From contig NZ_SCWF01000004.1 of the NCBI RefSeq assembly GCF_004359575.1, forward strand, positions 82,195 to 146,194: a stretch of DNA of 64,000 bases, given 5' to 3'. Position numbers and translations under genes: made by a program. The DNA comes from Macrococcus bovicus (GTDB lineage Bacteria > Bacillota > Bacilli > Staphylococcales > Staphylococcaceae). Numbering within the stretch: the stretch's first letter is position 1; every line of letters starts with the position of its first letter. Positions 50,898 to 60,842 of this stretch are shown here, piece after piece. The notes below the pieces were generated by a model that saw only the letters and a list, made by a program, of their open reading frames with translations, was not told the origin of the DNA and made no database searches.

Positions 50898-52340
50898 ATG
50901 TATAGACAATTAAATCGTACTAAACCTATTGCGGTTAAAAGAGATGATCTTTATGACAGGGGCATTCTTCACATTTTTAAATGAGACATTGCTCAATATC
51001 GCGCTGACGGAGCTGATGCATTATTTCAGCATCGATGCGCCGACTGTTCAGTAGCTTGCCACAGGTTTTATGTTGGTTTTATGTTGGTGATGGGTATGCT
51101 CATGCCATTGTCGGCTTCACTTGTCCAGTGGTTCTCGACGCGACAGATGTTCATCGGGCTGATGAGCATCTTTCTTGTGGGTACACTGATAGCAGGCTTC
51201 GCGGTCAACTTTCCGATGCTGTTAGCAGGACGGATGATTCAGACGGCAGGGACAGGACTTCTGATTCCGACGATCATGACCACAATGCTGCTGTTATTTG
51301 AGCCGCATGAACGCGGCAAGGCCATGGGGAACTTCGGTCTCGTCATGATGTTTGCACCGGCAACCGGTCCGACACTGTCCGGTATTATTGTGGATTTACT
51401 GGGCTGGCGCTGGCTGTTTTTCATCGTTGTCCCTTTTGCGATCGGTTCTATACTGCTGGCACTGCGGTACCTGGAAAATGTCACAGAGGTCACAAGACCG
51501 AAGATTGATGTGCTGTCAGGCCTGCTGTCGTCACTCGGGGTCGCGAGTGTCATCTACGGCTTCAGTTCTGTCGGCACCAGTGCGGGCGGCTTCACGAATC
51601 CGGTGGTGCTCTTGACGATCATTCTTGGCACCGCTGCTCTCATTCTCTTCGGCCTGCGTCAGCAGAAGCTGGCTGAACCGATGCTTGACCTTGCTGTGTT
51701 CAAATATGCGAACTACAGCCGCGGTATGTTCATATTTGTTGTCGTCGTCATAGCGATGTTTGCTTCCAATATCGTGATGCCGATCTATCTGCAGGGTCCG
51801 ATGGCGTTCTCAGCTAAAATAGTGGGCATGATTCTTCTGCCGGGCGCACTGCTCAACGGTTTTCTGTCACCTGTCATGGGGCGCATCTTTGATAAAATCG
51901 GCCCCCGCAAAATGATTATTCCCGGTATGATAATGCTTATGCTCGTCATGCTGTTCTACTCTGTTATGCATCCCGGCATTTCAGTCATCATCTTTATCAT
52001 CGCGCATATTCTGCTGATGATCAGTATATCGATGATCATGATGCCGAGTAACACGAATGCGCTGAATGAACTGCCGAAGCGCCTTTATCCGCACGGCACT
52101 GCCATCAGCAATATGATGCAGCCATTAGCGGGGGCGATGGGCGTCTCACTTTTCATCACGATTATGACAAACGGTCAGCAGCAAGCGCTGGACGGCACCT
52201 TGAGACCGAGCGCTGCCCAGGTCAATGAGGCGCTGACAGCCGGTGTCCATCATGCCTACTGGTTTGCGACGGTCTTGATCATCGCAGGGCTGGTCATGTC
52301 GCTCTTTATTACGCGCAGTCTGCCGCCGGAAGAAAAATAG
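50898..52340 (+). pseudogene. DHA2-type MFS multidrug transporter, inactivated
   Basis: The start MYRQLNRTKPIAV (50898) is followed by a +1 shift in an A-run near 50937. It continues MTGAFFTFLNETLLNIALTE, has TAG at 51052-51054 where the family has Trp (PTVQ-W-LATGFML), and then an exact 11-bp tandem duplication (TTTTATGTTGG at 51066-51076 and 51077-51087) that shifts the frame again. From 51081 a 419-residue open frame carries the remaining helices (GRMIQTAGTGLLIPTIMTTM, then FGLVMMFAPATGPTLSG). The intact gene would code about 480 residues with 14 helices. Three lesions mean loss of function. Confidence 0.88.
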
Positions 52341-52368
52341 AACCTCTCATCTGAGAGGTTCTATTTTT
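52333..52368. terminator. Bidirectional terminator
   Basis: AAAAATAGAACCTCTCA is complementary to TGAGAGGTTCTATTTTT; it lies between the MFS pseudogene and the lipoprotein gene. Confidence 0.92.
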
Positions 52369-53082
52369 CTATGCGCCGACTTCCCTGGCGTGTTTAACGG
52401 GGCCCGGGATATCCAGGCGGACACTGTTGATTTCTGAGAATGTGGTCACGGCATTGTTATGGACAGTGGTCTTGCTGTTCTTGAGTTTCAGGTCATTGGT
52501 GATTTTCTCGATCTGATTGTGCTTGTCGAAAGTGACAGTGATCTCATTCTGAATCTCCGGGTAAGTCTTCTTCAGACTGGTGATGGCTTTTTTATCCTCT
52601 TCGTTCTGCCCGAATACGTTCATATAGTCATCATAGCCGCTGATGGACTGAGTCAATGTATGGTCCTTATATTTGGCATCTGTCATCTTCTCCAGTAATT
52701 TGAACTGTTCGCTGTAGAGAAGCGGTTTAGTCATGGAGAGGAGCTGGGAGCCGCCGAGCTTTGAGATGTCAATCCACTCGCCGTCCTTCTGGAGAATGGC
52801 TTTTTTATCATAGACATAGAATTTACCGTCTTCTTCAGCGTTTTTGACGGTCACTTCCTGATTATCATCCTCATCCTTTTTCAGTCCGAGATAACTCTGG
52901 GATTCTTTGTTGTTTTCCTTTGTCTGTGTCTTGTAGGTAGAAGCGTAGGACGTCACGTCGTCCTTCGTTTCTTGTGCGGCCTTGAGCTGTGACGCTGTGT
53001 CAGTCACCTGGGTTGTCTGTTCTGGCTGACAGCCGGCCGCTAAAGCTGCAGCAAGGATGACAGCAGTTATTCTTTTGTACAT
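52369..53082 (-). CDS. Lipoprotein of unknown function
   Basis: 237 residues. A type II signal peptide with lipobox LAAGC (Cys17-18) is followed by a Gln/Thr/Lys-rich linker and a mixed alpha/beta domain. Composition resembles staphylococcal lipoproteins with repeated beta strands (KFYVYDKKAILQKDGEWIDI). CGGAGG precedes the ATG. No specific domain recognised; likely anchored on the outer face of the membrane. Confidence 0.78.
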   Translation of the reverse strand: MYKRITAVILAAALAAGCQPEQTTQVTDTASQLKAAQETKDDVTSYASTYKTQTKENNKESQSYLGLKKDEDDNQEVTVKNAEEDGKFYVYDKKAILQKDGEWIDISKLGGSQLLSMTKPLLYSEQFKLLEKMTDAKYKDHTLTQSISGYDDYMNVFGQNEEDKKAITSLKKTYPEIQNEITVTFDKHNQIEKITNDLKLKNSKTTVHNNAVTTFSEINSVRLDIPGPVKHAREVGA

Positions 53083-53186
53083 AGGGAACCTCCGATATTG
53101 ATAGTCTCTTTAGTATAATAACATTAATGTCTTATTCGCAACTGAAGTAGGGTATGATAGATAAAATGAAAATTCTAGGAGGCAAT

Positions 53187-54641
53187 ATGAAAGTAGCAAT
53201 TATCGGTGGTGGCGTAGCCGGAACTCACGTCCTGAAGTACTTACTGAATCATAAAGGCGGCAGAAAGCTGGATATCACCGTCTTTGATGACAAGAAATAT
53301 ATGGGCAAGGGGCGTGCCTTTCAATATGAAGATGTGGCCATGCTGCTCAATTATCCGGCCAATCAGCTGTCCATGAAGCGCAACAAGAAGGATGATTTTA
53401 TGAGATGGGTGGAAGAAAACCGCTCCGTTGAAGAAATTCAGGCGCGAGAAGGAGATCATTCGACCGCGGACGGCAATATCTACTTCTCTCGTCAGCTCTT
53501 CGGCAAATATATGGCAGCACACTTTGAATCCCTTGTTGACAAAGGGAAGGTCACCGTCGTGACGCAGCATATCCGGGCCATCAGCAAACGGGCGGCAGGC
53601 TATGAACTTGAAACACAGGACCAGCAGTATCAGTTTGATCATATCTTTATGACGCCGGGACAACTGCCGGCAGAAGATCCTTATAGGCTGAAGGATACAG
53701 AGAACTTCATTTCCTGGCCCTATCCTCTTTATACACTGGACGTTGAAGCGGATAAAGATTATGCGGTGATTGGTGCCGGCCTCAGCGGACTTGACTGTAT
53801 ACGTTATTTAACGAAGGAAGGCGCTAAAGTACTCGTGGCTTCTCATTCAGGGGAGGTGCAGTCCGTCCGCGGCAAGATGGTCACATTCAAGATGAAGTAC
53901 TGGACCGCCGCCGCTTTCCGTAAGATCCGTAAGAAGCACCACGATTTCATACCACTTGATAAAGTGGTGGCGCTGTTTAAGAAGGAATGTGAGCATCAAG
54001 GTGTGGACATTGCTAAGTTTTACGGGGTGTCCCGCAAAGACCCGGTGAAAGCGATGCGGTTTGACCTGAAAAACCATGAAGCCATCGGGGCACTTCAGTC
54101 CATGATTTATCAGGCGATGTTCGAAGCATCACAGATCTGGCCCTATATGACAGGCGAAGATAAAGCACGTTATCTTGAGACGTACGAGCCATTCGTGCAG
54201 CACTACTCCAATCCGATGCCGGAGCCAAGTGCAGAGGAGCTGATTGATCATATTGAAAACAACAGAGTCGTGATTAAAGCAGGTCTGAAAGCGATTGACT
54301 ATAAATATCGCAAGTATCGTCTTCAGTACGAAGATGGAGCAGAGGACCGTGTTCATTACGTCATCAATGCAACGGGTCCGGCGCGGTTCATAAGTCGTAC
54401 TTCGGTCAGTCCGGTGCTGACAGGTCTATTGAATGACAGTCTGATAGCGGAACACCCGGACGGCGGCATACAAGTCATGCCGGGAGACGGGCGGGTCATC
54501 AGTCCGAAATACGGCGTGCTGGATGATTTTGTGATGCTGGGCCAGCTGACCGGCGGCGTCAATATGAAGAATAACGGTGTCTATGAACTCCTGCTGGAAG
54601 CACGACGTGACGTCAAAGCCTTTTTTGACCGCCTCAAGTAA
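53187..54641 (+). CDS. FAD/NAD(P)-binding oxidoreductase (FAD_NAD_binding_9 type)
   Basis: 484 residues. Two dinucleotide motifs: VAIIGGGVAGTHVLKYLL at the N-terminus and YAVIGAGLSGLDCIRYL near 190. The domain order is like YdhS-type proteins annotated as FAD-NAD(P)-binding. ATG 53187 is supported by CTAGGAGG; the frame from 53154 is not. Monocistronic; reaction unknown. Confidence 0.82.
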   Translation: MKVAIIGGGVAGTHVLKYLLNHKGGRKLDITVFDDKKYMGKGRAFQYEDVAMLLNYPANQLSMKRNKKDDFMRWVEENRSVEEIQAREGDHSTADGNIYFSRQLFGKYMAAHFESLVDKGKVTVVTQHIRAISKRAAGYELETQDQQYQFDHIFMTPGQLPAEDPYRLKDTENFISWPYPLYTLDVEADKDYAVIGAGLSGLDCIRYLTKEGAKVLVASHSGEVQSVRGKMVTFKMKYWTAAAFRKIRKKHHDFIPLDKVVALFKKECEHQGVDIAKFYGVSRKDPVKAMRFDLKNHEAIGALQSMIYQAMFEASQIWPYMTGEDKARYLETYEPFVQHYSNPMPEPSAEELIDHIENNRVVIKAGLKAIDYKYRKYRLQYEDGAEDRVHYVINATGPARFISRTSVSPVLTGLLNDSLIAEHPDGGIQVMPGDGRVISPKYGVLDDFVMLGQLTGGVNMKNNGVYELLLEARRDVKAFFDRLK

Positions 54642-54683
54642 GCACGCATTGAGCATTTTTGTTGGCAGGGCTTGATTAAGGGA

Positions 54684-54759
54684 GAGCTGGTGCAAAAAGG
54701 GTTAATTGCACCAAGTCTAAGGAGAAGCTGGTGCAAAAACTGTTAATTGCACCAGCTTT
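54684..54759. repeat. Dispersed palindromic repeat, copies 2 and 3 in tandem
   Basis: AGCTGGTGCAAAAAGGGTTA followed by ATTGCACCAAGTCT (54685-54718), and AGCTGGTGCAAAAACTGTTA followed by ATTGCACCAGCT (54726-54757). The third copy forms a perfect 11-bp stem. Copy 1 is at 21529-21562. Confidence 0.85.
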
Positions 54760-54841
54760 CCATTCTGATTGCCTTCATCTTGCATTTATTGTCGAGAAGC
54801 AGTACGATTAATACGTTAGGCAACTAACATAATTTCATACA

Positions 54842-54966
54842 TTCTTTCGGGGCAGGGTGAAATTCCCAACCGGCGGTCATAGCCCGCGACCCTTTATCGA
54901 ATATCGATATTGGCTGATTCAGTGAAATTCTGAAGCCGACAGTTAGAGTCTGGATGGGAGAAAGAA
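54842..54966 (+). promoter_or_regulatory. FMN riboswitch (RFN element)
   Basis: Conserved parts are all present: TTCTTTCGGGGCAGGGTGAA, ATTCCCAACCGGCGGT, AGCCCGCGA, TGATTCAGTGAAATTCTG, AGCCGACAGT and GTCTGGATGGGAGAAAGAA closing P1. FMN binding should cause termination at 55044-55069 and shut off the rib operon. Confidence 0.97.
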
Positions 54967-55043
54967 TAAGACACCATTGTAAGATGGTTTATTTGACTAT
55001 GTCTTTTAATACTTACAGGGTCTTATTTGTGACACCTAAATTT

Positions 55044-55069
55044 AAGGCGCCCCTCGGGGCGCCTTTTTA
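55044..55069 (+). terminator. Expression-platform terminator of the FMN riboswitch
   Basis: AAGGCGCCCC with GGGGCGCCTT and TTTTT just before the ribD ribosome site. Confidence 0.93.
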
Positions 55070-55085
55070 TTTTGAGGAGGAGCAG

Positions 55086-56093
55086 ATGTATATCAGACAA
55101 GCTTTTGATCTCGTTAAAATGACGGCCGGTCAGACCGGACGCAATCCGGCAGTCGGCTGTATTATTGTGAAGAATGGCGTCATCATCGGGATAGGCGCTC
55201 ATCTGCAGGAAGGGTCCGCCCATGCAGAGGTACAGGCTATCAGAATGGCAGGTGATGCGACCGGCGCGACACTCTACTGCACACTCGAACCATGTAATCA
55301 TACAGGCAAGACACCGCCATGTACTGAAGCCATTATTCAGGCAGGCATTAAGAAGGTGGTCTTTGCTGTCCGTGATACAAGTCTGGATGATACGGGTATT
55401 CGCTATCTGGAGGCACACGGTGTAGAAGTGGTGCATGCACCAGACGCGGCAGTCTCCGCATTTTATGATGCTTTCTTTATCTCGAAGGAAGAGAAGCGGC
55501 CTTACGTCACACTGAAACTGGCTGCCACACTTGACGGTAAGCTTGCGGATGACTTCGGCAACAGTAAATGGCTGACAAATGAGGCGTCACGCCAGGACGT
55601 TCATCGACTCAGACATCAGCAGGATGCTGTACTGGTCGGCAGAAAGACTTATGCAGTGGATGAACCGAAGCTTGATGCGCGTCATGTCAGTGAGAAGGTG
55701 CCCATAAAGGTGATTATCTCGCGCACAGGAGACGTAACGCTTCACGAGGCGGATATAACGAGCGGACAGAGAATCATCGTGATCAGTCCGACAGCAGTCC
55801 GGCATGCAGAAACCCTGATCACACAGGATTTCCGGCCGGCACGCCTGCTCGAACTTCTCTACCAAGCAGGTATCAGCCGCTTGATGGTCGAAGGCGGTTC
55901 CAGTGTCATCAGTGAATGGATCAATCAGGATTGTTTTGATGAGGTCGTCATTTATTACGCCCCGAAACTACTTGGCGGCACATTAAACAATCGTTTTTAT
56001 CATACAGAAGAAAGTCGCATGACGCATCTCAGACTGGTGGATATTCAGCAGTTCGAAGATGATGTCCGGCTGACTTATCGAAAGGGGCAATAA
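55086..56093 (+). CDS. ribD: Bifunctional pyrimidine deaminase/reductase RibD
   Basis: 335 residues. The N-terminal zinc deaminase has HAEVQAIRMAG and TLYCTLEPCNHTGKTPPCTE. The C-terminal NADPH reductase has TLDGKLADDFGNSKWLTN and LMVEGGSSVISEWI. It does steps 2 and 3 of riboflavin synthesis. The start is ATG 55086 with GAGGAGGAG; the longer frame covers the riboswitch and is not translated. Confidence 0.96.
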   Translation: MYIRQAFDLVKMTAGQTGRNPAVGCIIVKNGVIIGIGAHLQEGSAHAEVQAIRMAGDATGATLYCTLEPCNHTGKTPPCTEAIIQAGIKKVVFAVRDTSLDDTGIRYLEAHGVEVVHAPDAAVSAFYDAFFISKEEKRPYVTLKLAATLDGKLADDFGNSKWLTNEASRQDVHRLRHQQDAVLVGRKTYAVDEPKLDARHVSEKVPIKVIISRTGDVTLHEADITSGQRIIVISPTAVRHAETLITQDFRPARLLELLYQAGISRLMVEGGSSVISEWINQDCFDEVVIYYAPKLLGGTLNNRFYHTEESRMTHLRLVDIQQFEDDVRLTYRKGQ

Positions 56094-56094
56094 G

Positions 56095-56694
56095 ATGTTT
56101 ACAGGTTTAATCGAAGAAGTGGGTACGATAGAACGTATCAAGCAGCAGGGCGCGCTTACCATGACGATCCGCTGCAAGAAAGTACTTGAAGATGTCAAGG
56201 TAGGTGACTCGATCGCTGTTGACGGCACTTGTCTGACAGTGACCTCTTTTACCTCTCAGTCTTTTGACGTTGATGTCATCATCGGTACTTCAGACCGCAC
56301 AAAGTTCAAGTCAGTAAGCGCCGGCTATCCAGTCAATCTGGAGCGGGCACTTCTGCCGACGACGCGTTTAGGCGGTCACTTTGTCTCCGGCCATGTTGAT
56401 AAGACAGCAAAAGTACTGCGTAAACTGTCGAAAGGTAATGCGGTCGTCTATCACATCAGTCTTGATAAAAATGACCAGAAATATGTGATTCCAAAAGGTT
56501 CAATCGCTGTCGACGGTACCTCACTGACTCTCTTTGAGCTGAATGCTCATTACTTCGAGATTCAGCTGATACCGGAGACGCAGCAAGCGACTAAGCTGAT
56601 GACATTAAAACCGGGGGACACTGTTCATCTTGAGTTTGATATGCTCGGCAAATATATAGTCAGACAGGAGGCACTCGCATGTTCAGCACAATAG
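56095..56694 (+). CDS. ribE: Riboflavin synthase alpha subunit
   Basis: 199 residues with two lumazine-binding repeats: MFTGLIEEVGTIERI...SIAVDGTCLTV and GHFVSGHVD...SIAVDGTSLTL. It dismutates two 6,7-dimethyl-8-ribityllumazine to riboflavin. Starts 1 base after the ribD stop. Confidence 0.96.
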   Translation: MFTGLIEEVGTIERIKQQGALTMTIRCKKVLEDVKVGDSIAVDGTCLTVTSFTSQSFDVDVIIGTSDRTKFKSVSAGYPVNLERALLPTTRLGGHFVSGHVDKTAKVLRKLSKGNAVVYHISLDKNDQKYVIPKGSIAVDGTSLTLFELNAHYFEIQLIPETQQATKLMTLKPGDTVHLEFDMLGKYIVRQEALACSAQ

Positions 56695-57863
56695 AGGAAG
56701 CTCTCAGCGAACTGAAGGCCGGTAAACCGGTGATTGTGGTGGATTCGGAAGACAGAGAGAACGAAGGAGACTTAGTCGCTGTGACAGAATTTGCAGAGCC
56801 GGCTGTCCTGAACTTGATGATCACAGAAGCACGGGGCCTGGTCTGTGCCCCTTTATCAAGAGAACTGGCGGAGCGCTTTGAGCTGACACCGATGACTGCA
56901 CATAATAACGATCCGCACGGCACCGCTTTTACGGTCAGTATCGACCATGTCTCGTCCACGACAGGGATCAGTGTGCAGGAGCGCTTTGATACAGTCCGTG
57001 CACTGCTCGGAGAGGATGACCGCTGCTTCAACTCGCCCGGTCATGTCTTCCCGCTGGTGGCCAGAGACGGCGGTGTGCTGGAGAGACAGGGACATACAGA
57101 AGCTTGTGTTGACCTGGCTGGATTATGTGGCGCCAGAAAAACAGGCATCATCTGTGAAATCATCAATCCGGACGGGACGATGGCAAGACGAGACGACCTG
57201 GTGACGTTCAAAGATAAGCATCAGCTTAAAATGATCACGATCGAAGCGTTGGTTCATTACCGTAAGCAGCAGGAAGCACTGATTAAGCGTGAAGCGGTTG
57301 TGGAGATGCCGACAGATTTCGGTCACTTCACGGTCTACGGCTATAGTGAGATCTACAGCGACCGTGAACATGTCGTCTACATGAAGCCTTATACAGGAGT
57401 ACCTGATATCCGCCTGCATTCCGAATGTCTGACAGGTGACGTCTTCCATTCAAGACGCTGTGACTGCGGGACCCAGCTTGAGAACGGCCTCCGTCATATC
57501 AATGAACATGGCGGTCTGCTTATTTATCTGAGACAGGAAGGACGCGGCATCGGCCTGATCAATAAACTGAAGGCTTATGAGAAGATTGAAGAAGGTCTTG
57601 ATACGGTCGAAGCGAACGAAGCACTCGGTTTTGATGCAGACCTCCGGGATTATGCGGTTGCGGCTTCGATTCTCCGTGACCTCGGTATTCAGTCTGTCAA
57701 TCTTATCACTAATAATCCGCGGAAGATAGAAGGCTTAAGGGATTACGGCATTGATGTCAGAATACGTATTCCGCATCAGTTTTCGAGCAATCCGGACAAC
57801 AGCCGTTATTTGGCAACGAAGAAAGAAAAATTAGGACATTTACTGGAGGAGAACTTAATATGA
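56679..57863 (+). CDS. ribBA: Bifunctional DHBP synthase / GTP cyclohydrolase II RibBA
   Basis: 394 residues. The DHBP synthase part has [14 protein letters not shown] and HTEACVDL. The GTP cyclohydrolase II part has [20 protein letters not shown] (zinc Cys) and [13 protein letters not shown]. It supplies both substrates at the start of the pathway. Overlaps ribE by 16 bases; the ribosome site CAGGAGG lies within ribE. Confidence 0.96.
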   Translation: MFSTIEEALSELKAGKPVIVVDSEDRENEGDLVAVTEFAEPAVLNLMITEARGLVCAPLSRELAERFELTPMTAHNNDPHGTAFTVSIDHVSSTTGISVQERFDTVRALLGEDDRCFNSPGHVFPLVARDGGVLERQGHTEACVDLAGLCGARKTGIICEIINPDGTMARRDDLVTFKDKHQLKMITIEALVHYRKQQEALIKREAVVEMPTDFGHFTVYGYSEIYSDREHVVYMKPYTGVPDIRLHSECLTGDVFHSRRCDCGTQLENGLRHINEHGGLLIYLRQEGRGIGLINKLKAYEKIEEGLDTVEANEALGFDADLRDYAVAASILRDLGIQSVNLITNNPRKIEGLRDYGIDVRIRIPHQFSSNPDNSRYLATKKEKLGHLLEENLI

Positions 57864-58315
57864 AATATGATGCTAAAGTAACAGGACAAGGACTGAAAAT
57901 AGCCATTGTCGCTTCTAGATTCAATCATTTTATTACGGACCGCCTGGTGGAGGGGGCTATGGATACCCTGATCCGTCATGGGGTAGAAGCAGAAGATATC
58001 GACCAGTTACTCGTGCCGGGCGCATTTGAGATTCCTTTCATCGCCCAGAAGCTGGCGAAGCAGGAGAAATATGATGCCATCATCACACTGGGCTGTGTCA
58101 TCCGCGGTGCCACGACCCATTATGATTATGTCTGTAATGAAGTCGCTAAAGGCGTCTCGAAAGCAAACGAATTCGGTATTCCCGTTATCTTCGGCGTCCT
58201 GACCACCGAAACGATTGAACAGGCGATTGAACGTGCCGGAACAAAAGCAGGCAATAAAGGCGGCGAAGTAGCGGTCGCTGCCATTGAGATGGCCAATCTG
58301 AATAAGATGATATAA
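57860..58315 (+). CDS. ribH: 6,7-dimethyl-8-ribityllumazine synthase
   Basis: 151 residues. Signatures are [27 protein letters not shown], and [20 protein letters not shown] with the catalytic His. ATGA overlap with ribBA. It ends the operon before a bidirectional terminator. Confidence 0.96.
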   Translation: MKYDAKVTGQGLKIAIVASRFNHFITDRLVEGAMDTLIRHGVEAEDIDQLLVPGAFEIPFIAQKLAKQEKYDAIITLGCVIRGATTHYDYVCNEVAKGVSKANEFGIPVIFGVLTTETIEQAIERAGTKAGNKGGEVAVAAIEMANLNKMI

Positions 58316-58348
58316 AAAAATCGGATGTCGTGATGACATCCGATTTTT
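58313..58348. terminator. Bidirectional terminator between ribH and proline dehydrogenase
   Basis: AAAAAAATCGGATGTC pairs with GACATCCGATTTTT around GTGAT. Confidence 0.93.
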
Positions 58349-58352
58349 CGTA

Positions 58353-59345
58353 TTATTTACGTTTAGCAAGTAAAGCTAATGCTGAAACCGCTGCAACAGC
58401 CCCTGCGCCGATTGCCAGATTTTTATTGACTTGCGGTGTGAAGATTGATTTGGTCACAAGCTGTAAGTTCTGAGGACGTTCCGCTAAACGACGGACGAAG
58501 TAGCCGTACCAGTCCTGACCGAATGGCACATAGACACAGAACTGATAGCCTTGTTTCGCGATTTCCTCCTGCAGTTCAGTGCGGAAGCCGTATAACATCT
58601 GGAATTCAATCAAGTCTTTGTTTAAGTTATGCTGATTGATGAATTTCTTCACATGATTGATGATGTTATGATCGTGAGTCGCGATTGAAGTCATTGCTTT
58701 CGAATTTAAGAGACGCTGTTCGATCAGCTTGATATAGTTCTCATCGATATCTTCTTTCGTCTGATAAGCCACTTCGGGACTTTCTTTGTAAGCCCCTTTG
58801 ACGAGACGAAGACGTACATCTTTGTATTTCTCGATTTCATCCGTTGCACGGAAGAGATAAGCTTGGATCACTGTACCGACGTTTTTGAATTCACCTTTCA
58901 GACGGTCAAGGATTTCAAACGTCTGTACAGTATGATTGTAATCCTCAGTATCCATATTGATATGCATGTTACCGTGCTGGTAGGCAGCCATCAGAATTTC
59001 GCGGACGTTCTCGTAGCAGAACTCTTTGTCTACATCGAGACCGATCTGCGTTAATTTGATTGACATATGGGCTTTGACACCGGCATTGTCAATCGCTTTG
59101 ATCATCGCGATGATTTCTTCTTTGGCTTTAGTTGCTTCTTCCTTAGAAAAAACAAACTCGCCTAAGTTGTCGACAGTCGCTGTGATTCCTTTACTGTTCA
59201 ATACTTTGATCGCTTCAATAGTAGACGGAATATCCACCCCAGCTACTACTTTATTTGCACCGAGTGCCAGACCGTATCTTTTTGCTGCTGCATTCAGTGT
59301 CTGATTCTCGCTTAACATGATAAAGAAATCTCTTGTTAAACCCAT
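58353..59345 (-). CDS. Proline dehydrogenase
   Basis: 330 residues. A FAD TIM-barrel enzyme oxidising proline to pyrroline-5-carboxylate. Motifs are NMHINMDTEDYNHT, VIQAYLFRATDE, RLRLVKGAYKES, IATHDHN and PFGQDWYGYFVRRLAERPQN. A C-terminal hydrophobic helix (LAIGAGAVAAVSALALLAKR) looks like a membrane anchor. AGGAGG precedes the start. Same position next to the rib operon as in S. aureus. Confidence 0.95.
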   Translation of the reverse strand: MGLTRDFFIMLSENQTLNAAAKRYGLALGANKVVAGVDIPSTIEAIKVLNSKGITATVDNLGEFVFSKEEATKAKEEIIAMIKAIDNAGVKAHMSIKLTQIGLDVDKEFCYENVREILMAAYQHGNMHINMDTEDYNHTVQTFEILDRLKGEFKNVGTVIQAYLFRATDEIEKYKDVRLRLVKGAYKESPEVAYQTKEDIDENYIKLIEQRLLNSKAMTSIATHDHNIINHVKKFINQHNLNKDLIEFQMLYGFRTELQEEIAKQGYQFCVYVPFGQDWYGYFVRRLAERPQNLQLVTKSIFTPQVNKNLAIGAGAVAAVSALALLAKRK

Positions 59346-59486
59346 GTTAAAAAACCTCCTAGTGTTTTCATATAACTTAATATATTTTACTACAAATATT
59401 CAAAAAGTTAAGCGTTTTCTTTTTAACTTCATGAGTTATTTTGTAGAAAATTACTCATCACCCTGCAAGTCATAAAAAATAAGTGC

Positions 59487-59615
59487 CTAATCCTCAGATT
59501 GGACACTTTGATCAGCGATGATTTTGCTGTCGAGAGGCTGGACACTGATATCAATCACATGAGGGGCAGCAAAGATGCAGCAGAGTACGATGACAATTTT
59601 TTTAATAAAATGCAT
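59487..59615 (-). CDS. Small secreted peptide (42 aa)
   Basis: 42 codons. A basic start (MHFIKK), hydrophobic core (IVIVLCCIFAAPHVI) and polar C-terminus (DISVQPLDSKIIADQSVQSE then D). TAGGAGG lies 7 bases before the ATG, which makes translation likely. It lies alone between proline dehydrogenase and nadR, on the minus strand. Not a recognised family; could be a signalling or toxin-like peptide. Confidence 0.6.
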   Translation of the reverse strand: MHFIKKIVIVLCCIFAAPHVIDISVQPLDSKIIADQSVQSED

Positions 59616-59759
59616 AAGGGCCTCCTAATGGTCTCTTCTTTAACAGTTTAGCCGGCTAATGTGAAGAAACGTTTAAAGAATTGTAAATTAAATGTTTACT
59701 TTTCAATCAGTAAGCGCTTTATTCATGTATAATGTAAAAAAAGATGAAGGAGCAGGAAC

Positions 59760-60842
59760 ATGAGAGATTTAGGGGTTTACTTTGGAACATTTGCGCCCTG
59801 TCATGTGGGGCATTTTGAACAGATTGTGCGCGCAAAGCGTGAAAATACACGGGCTGTGGTCATCGTGTCAGGTTATGAGGGCGACCGCGGGGACTTAGCA
59901 GGTATGAGTCTGGTCAACCGTACGAAGTCTATGCGCGAACTATTGAAAGACGATGACAACGTGACCGTTATGAAGCTGGATGAAACGGATATACCGAAAT
60001 ATCCGGCCGGCTGGCAGCCTTGGCTTGAACTCCTTGAGGCGCATATTATAGAAGGAGCCGGTGAGTTTAACTCGGTCACGTTCTATGTAGGTGAGGATGA
60101 ATACATTGAACCGCTGAACACGTACTTTACGGCGCAGTGGCCGGACCGCGATATCGTCATCACGCGTGTTGACAGACGGATCACAGGTATCAGCGGAACA
60201 TCCATCCGTGAGAATCCGATCTATAACTGGGACTATGTCACACGTCCGTTCAGAAGATTCTTCGTGCAGAACGTGCTGATCATCGGTACAGCAAGTACAG
60301 GTAAGACGACCCTGACGCGTGACCTGGCACGTCGATATTCCACTTCGTATTCCCTGGAATATTCTCGTGAATATCAGACAGAACGTCAGGTGAAAGATGA
60401 TGAACTGGATATCAAGGATCTGCAGGCCATCGGTATCGGCCAGTATGAGGTGAACAGGAAACATATCCATTCACCGGGTACACGTAAAGTTTTCTTTGCG
60501 GATACAGATGTGATGACCACCAAGCTCTATTCCAAGATTTATCTCTCTGATGAAGACTATCAGAAAATCGCACCTGTCTTTGACTTCTATATTTCGCAGC
60601 AGACATGGGCGCTGATCCTGCTTCTGCCGCCGACGACCACCTATGTCGATGACGGATTCCGTGATATGTCTCAGGCAGATGCAGATTCACGGAATAAAAT
60701 GCATCAGATGTTCCTGGATGAACTGGAGGAGCACGGCCTGATGGAACGGACAGTGGTGCTGCAAGGTGACAGCTTCCAGGAGAAATACGAAGAAGCCCAT
60801 CGACTGGTCGATGAACTGCTGGCGGAAGGGAAAGATAACTGA
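59760..60842 (+). CDS. nadR: Bifunctional NMN adenylyltransferase / nicotinamide riboside kinase NadR
   Basis: 360 residues. The N-terminal nucleotidyltransferase has GVYFGTFAPCHVGHFEQI (HxGH) and GISGTSIRENP. The C-terminal kinase has the P-loop IGTASTGKTTLTRDLA and LPPTTTYVDDGFRD. It turns imported nicotinamide riboside into NAD. No N-terminal DNA-binding domain, so it is not a repressor. The next gene overlaps by one base and encodes the matching transporter. Confidence 0.94.
   Translation: MRDLGVYFGTFAPCHVGHFEQIVRAKRENTRAVVIVSGYEGDRGDLAGMSLVNRTKSMRELLKDDDNVTVMKLDETDIPKYPAGWQPWLELLEAHIIEGAGEFNSVTFYVGEDEYIEPLNTYFTAQWPDRDIVITRVDRRITGISGTSIRENPIYNWDYVTRPFRRFFVQNVLIIGTASTGKTTLTRDLARRYSTSYSLEYSREYQTERQVKDDELDIKDLQAIGIGQYEVNRKHIHSPGTRKVFFADTDVMTTKLYSKIYLSDEDYQKIAPVFDFYISQQTWALILLLPPTTTYVDDGFRDMSQADADSRNKMHQMFLDELEEHGLMERTVVLQGDSFQEKYEEAHRLVDELLAEGKDN

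Noticed and set aside
54684..54759. T-box or CRISPR repeat interpretation of the GGTGCAA palindromes
   Set aside because: No T-box core or specifier loop; only two tandem units with no spacer-like sequence, so not a CRISPR array.
54954..55085. N-terminal extension of RibD
   Set aside because: The frame is open through the FMN riboswitch and terminator, but the family start and the strong ribosome site are at 55086.
59680..59745. NiaR/NadR-type operator before nadR (GTTTAC...GTAAGC)
   Set aside because: Only an imperfect dyad; I cannot match it firmly to a known NAD regulator motif.
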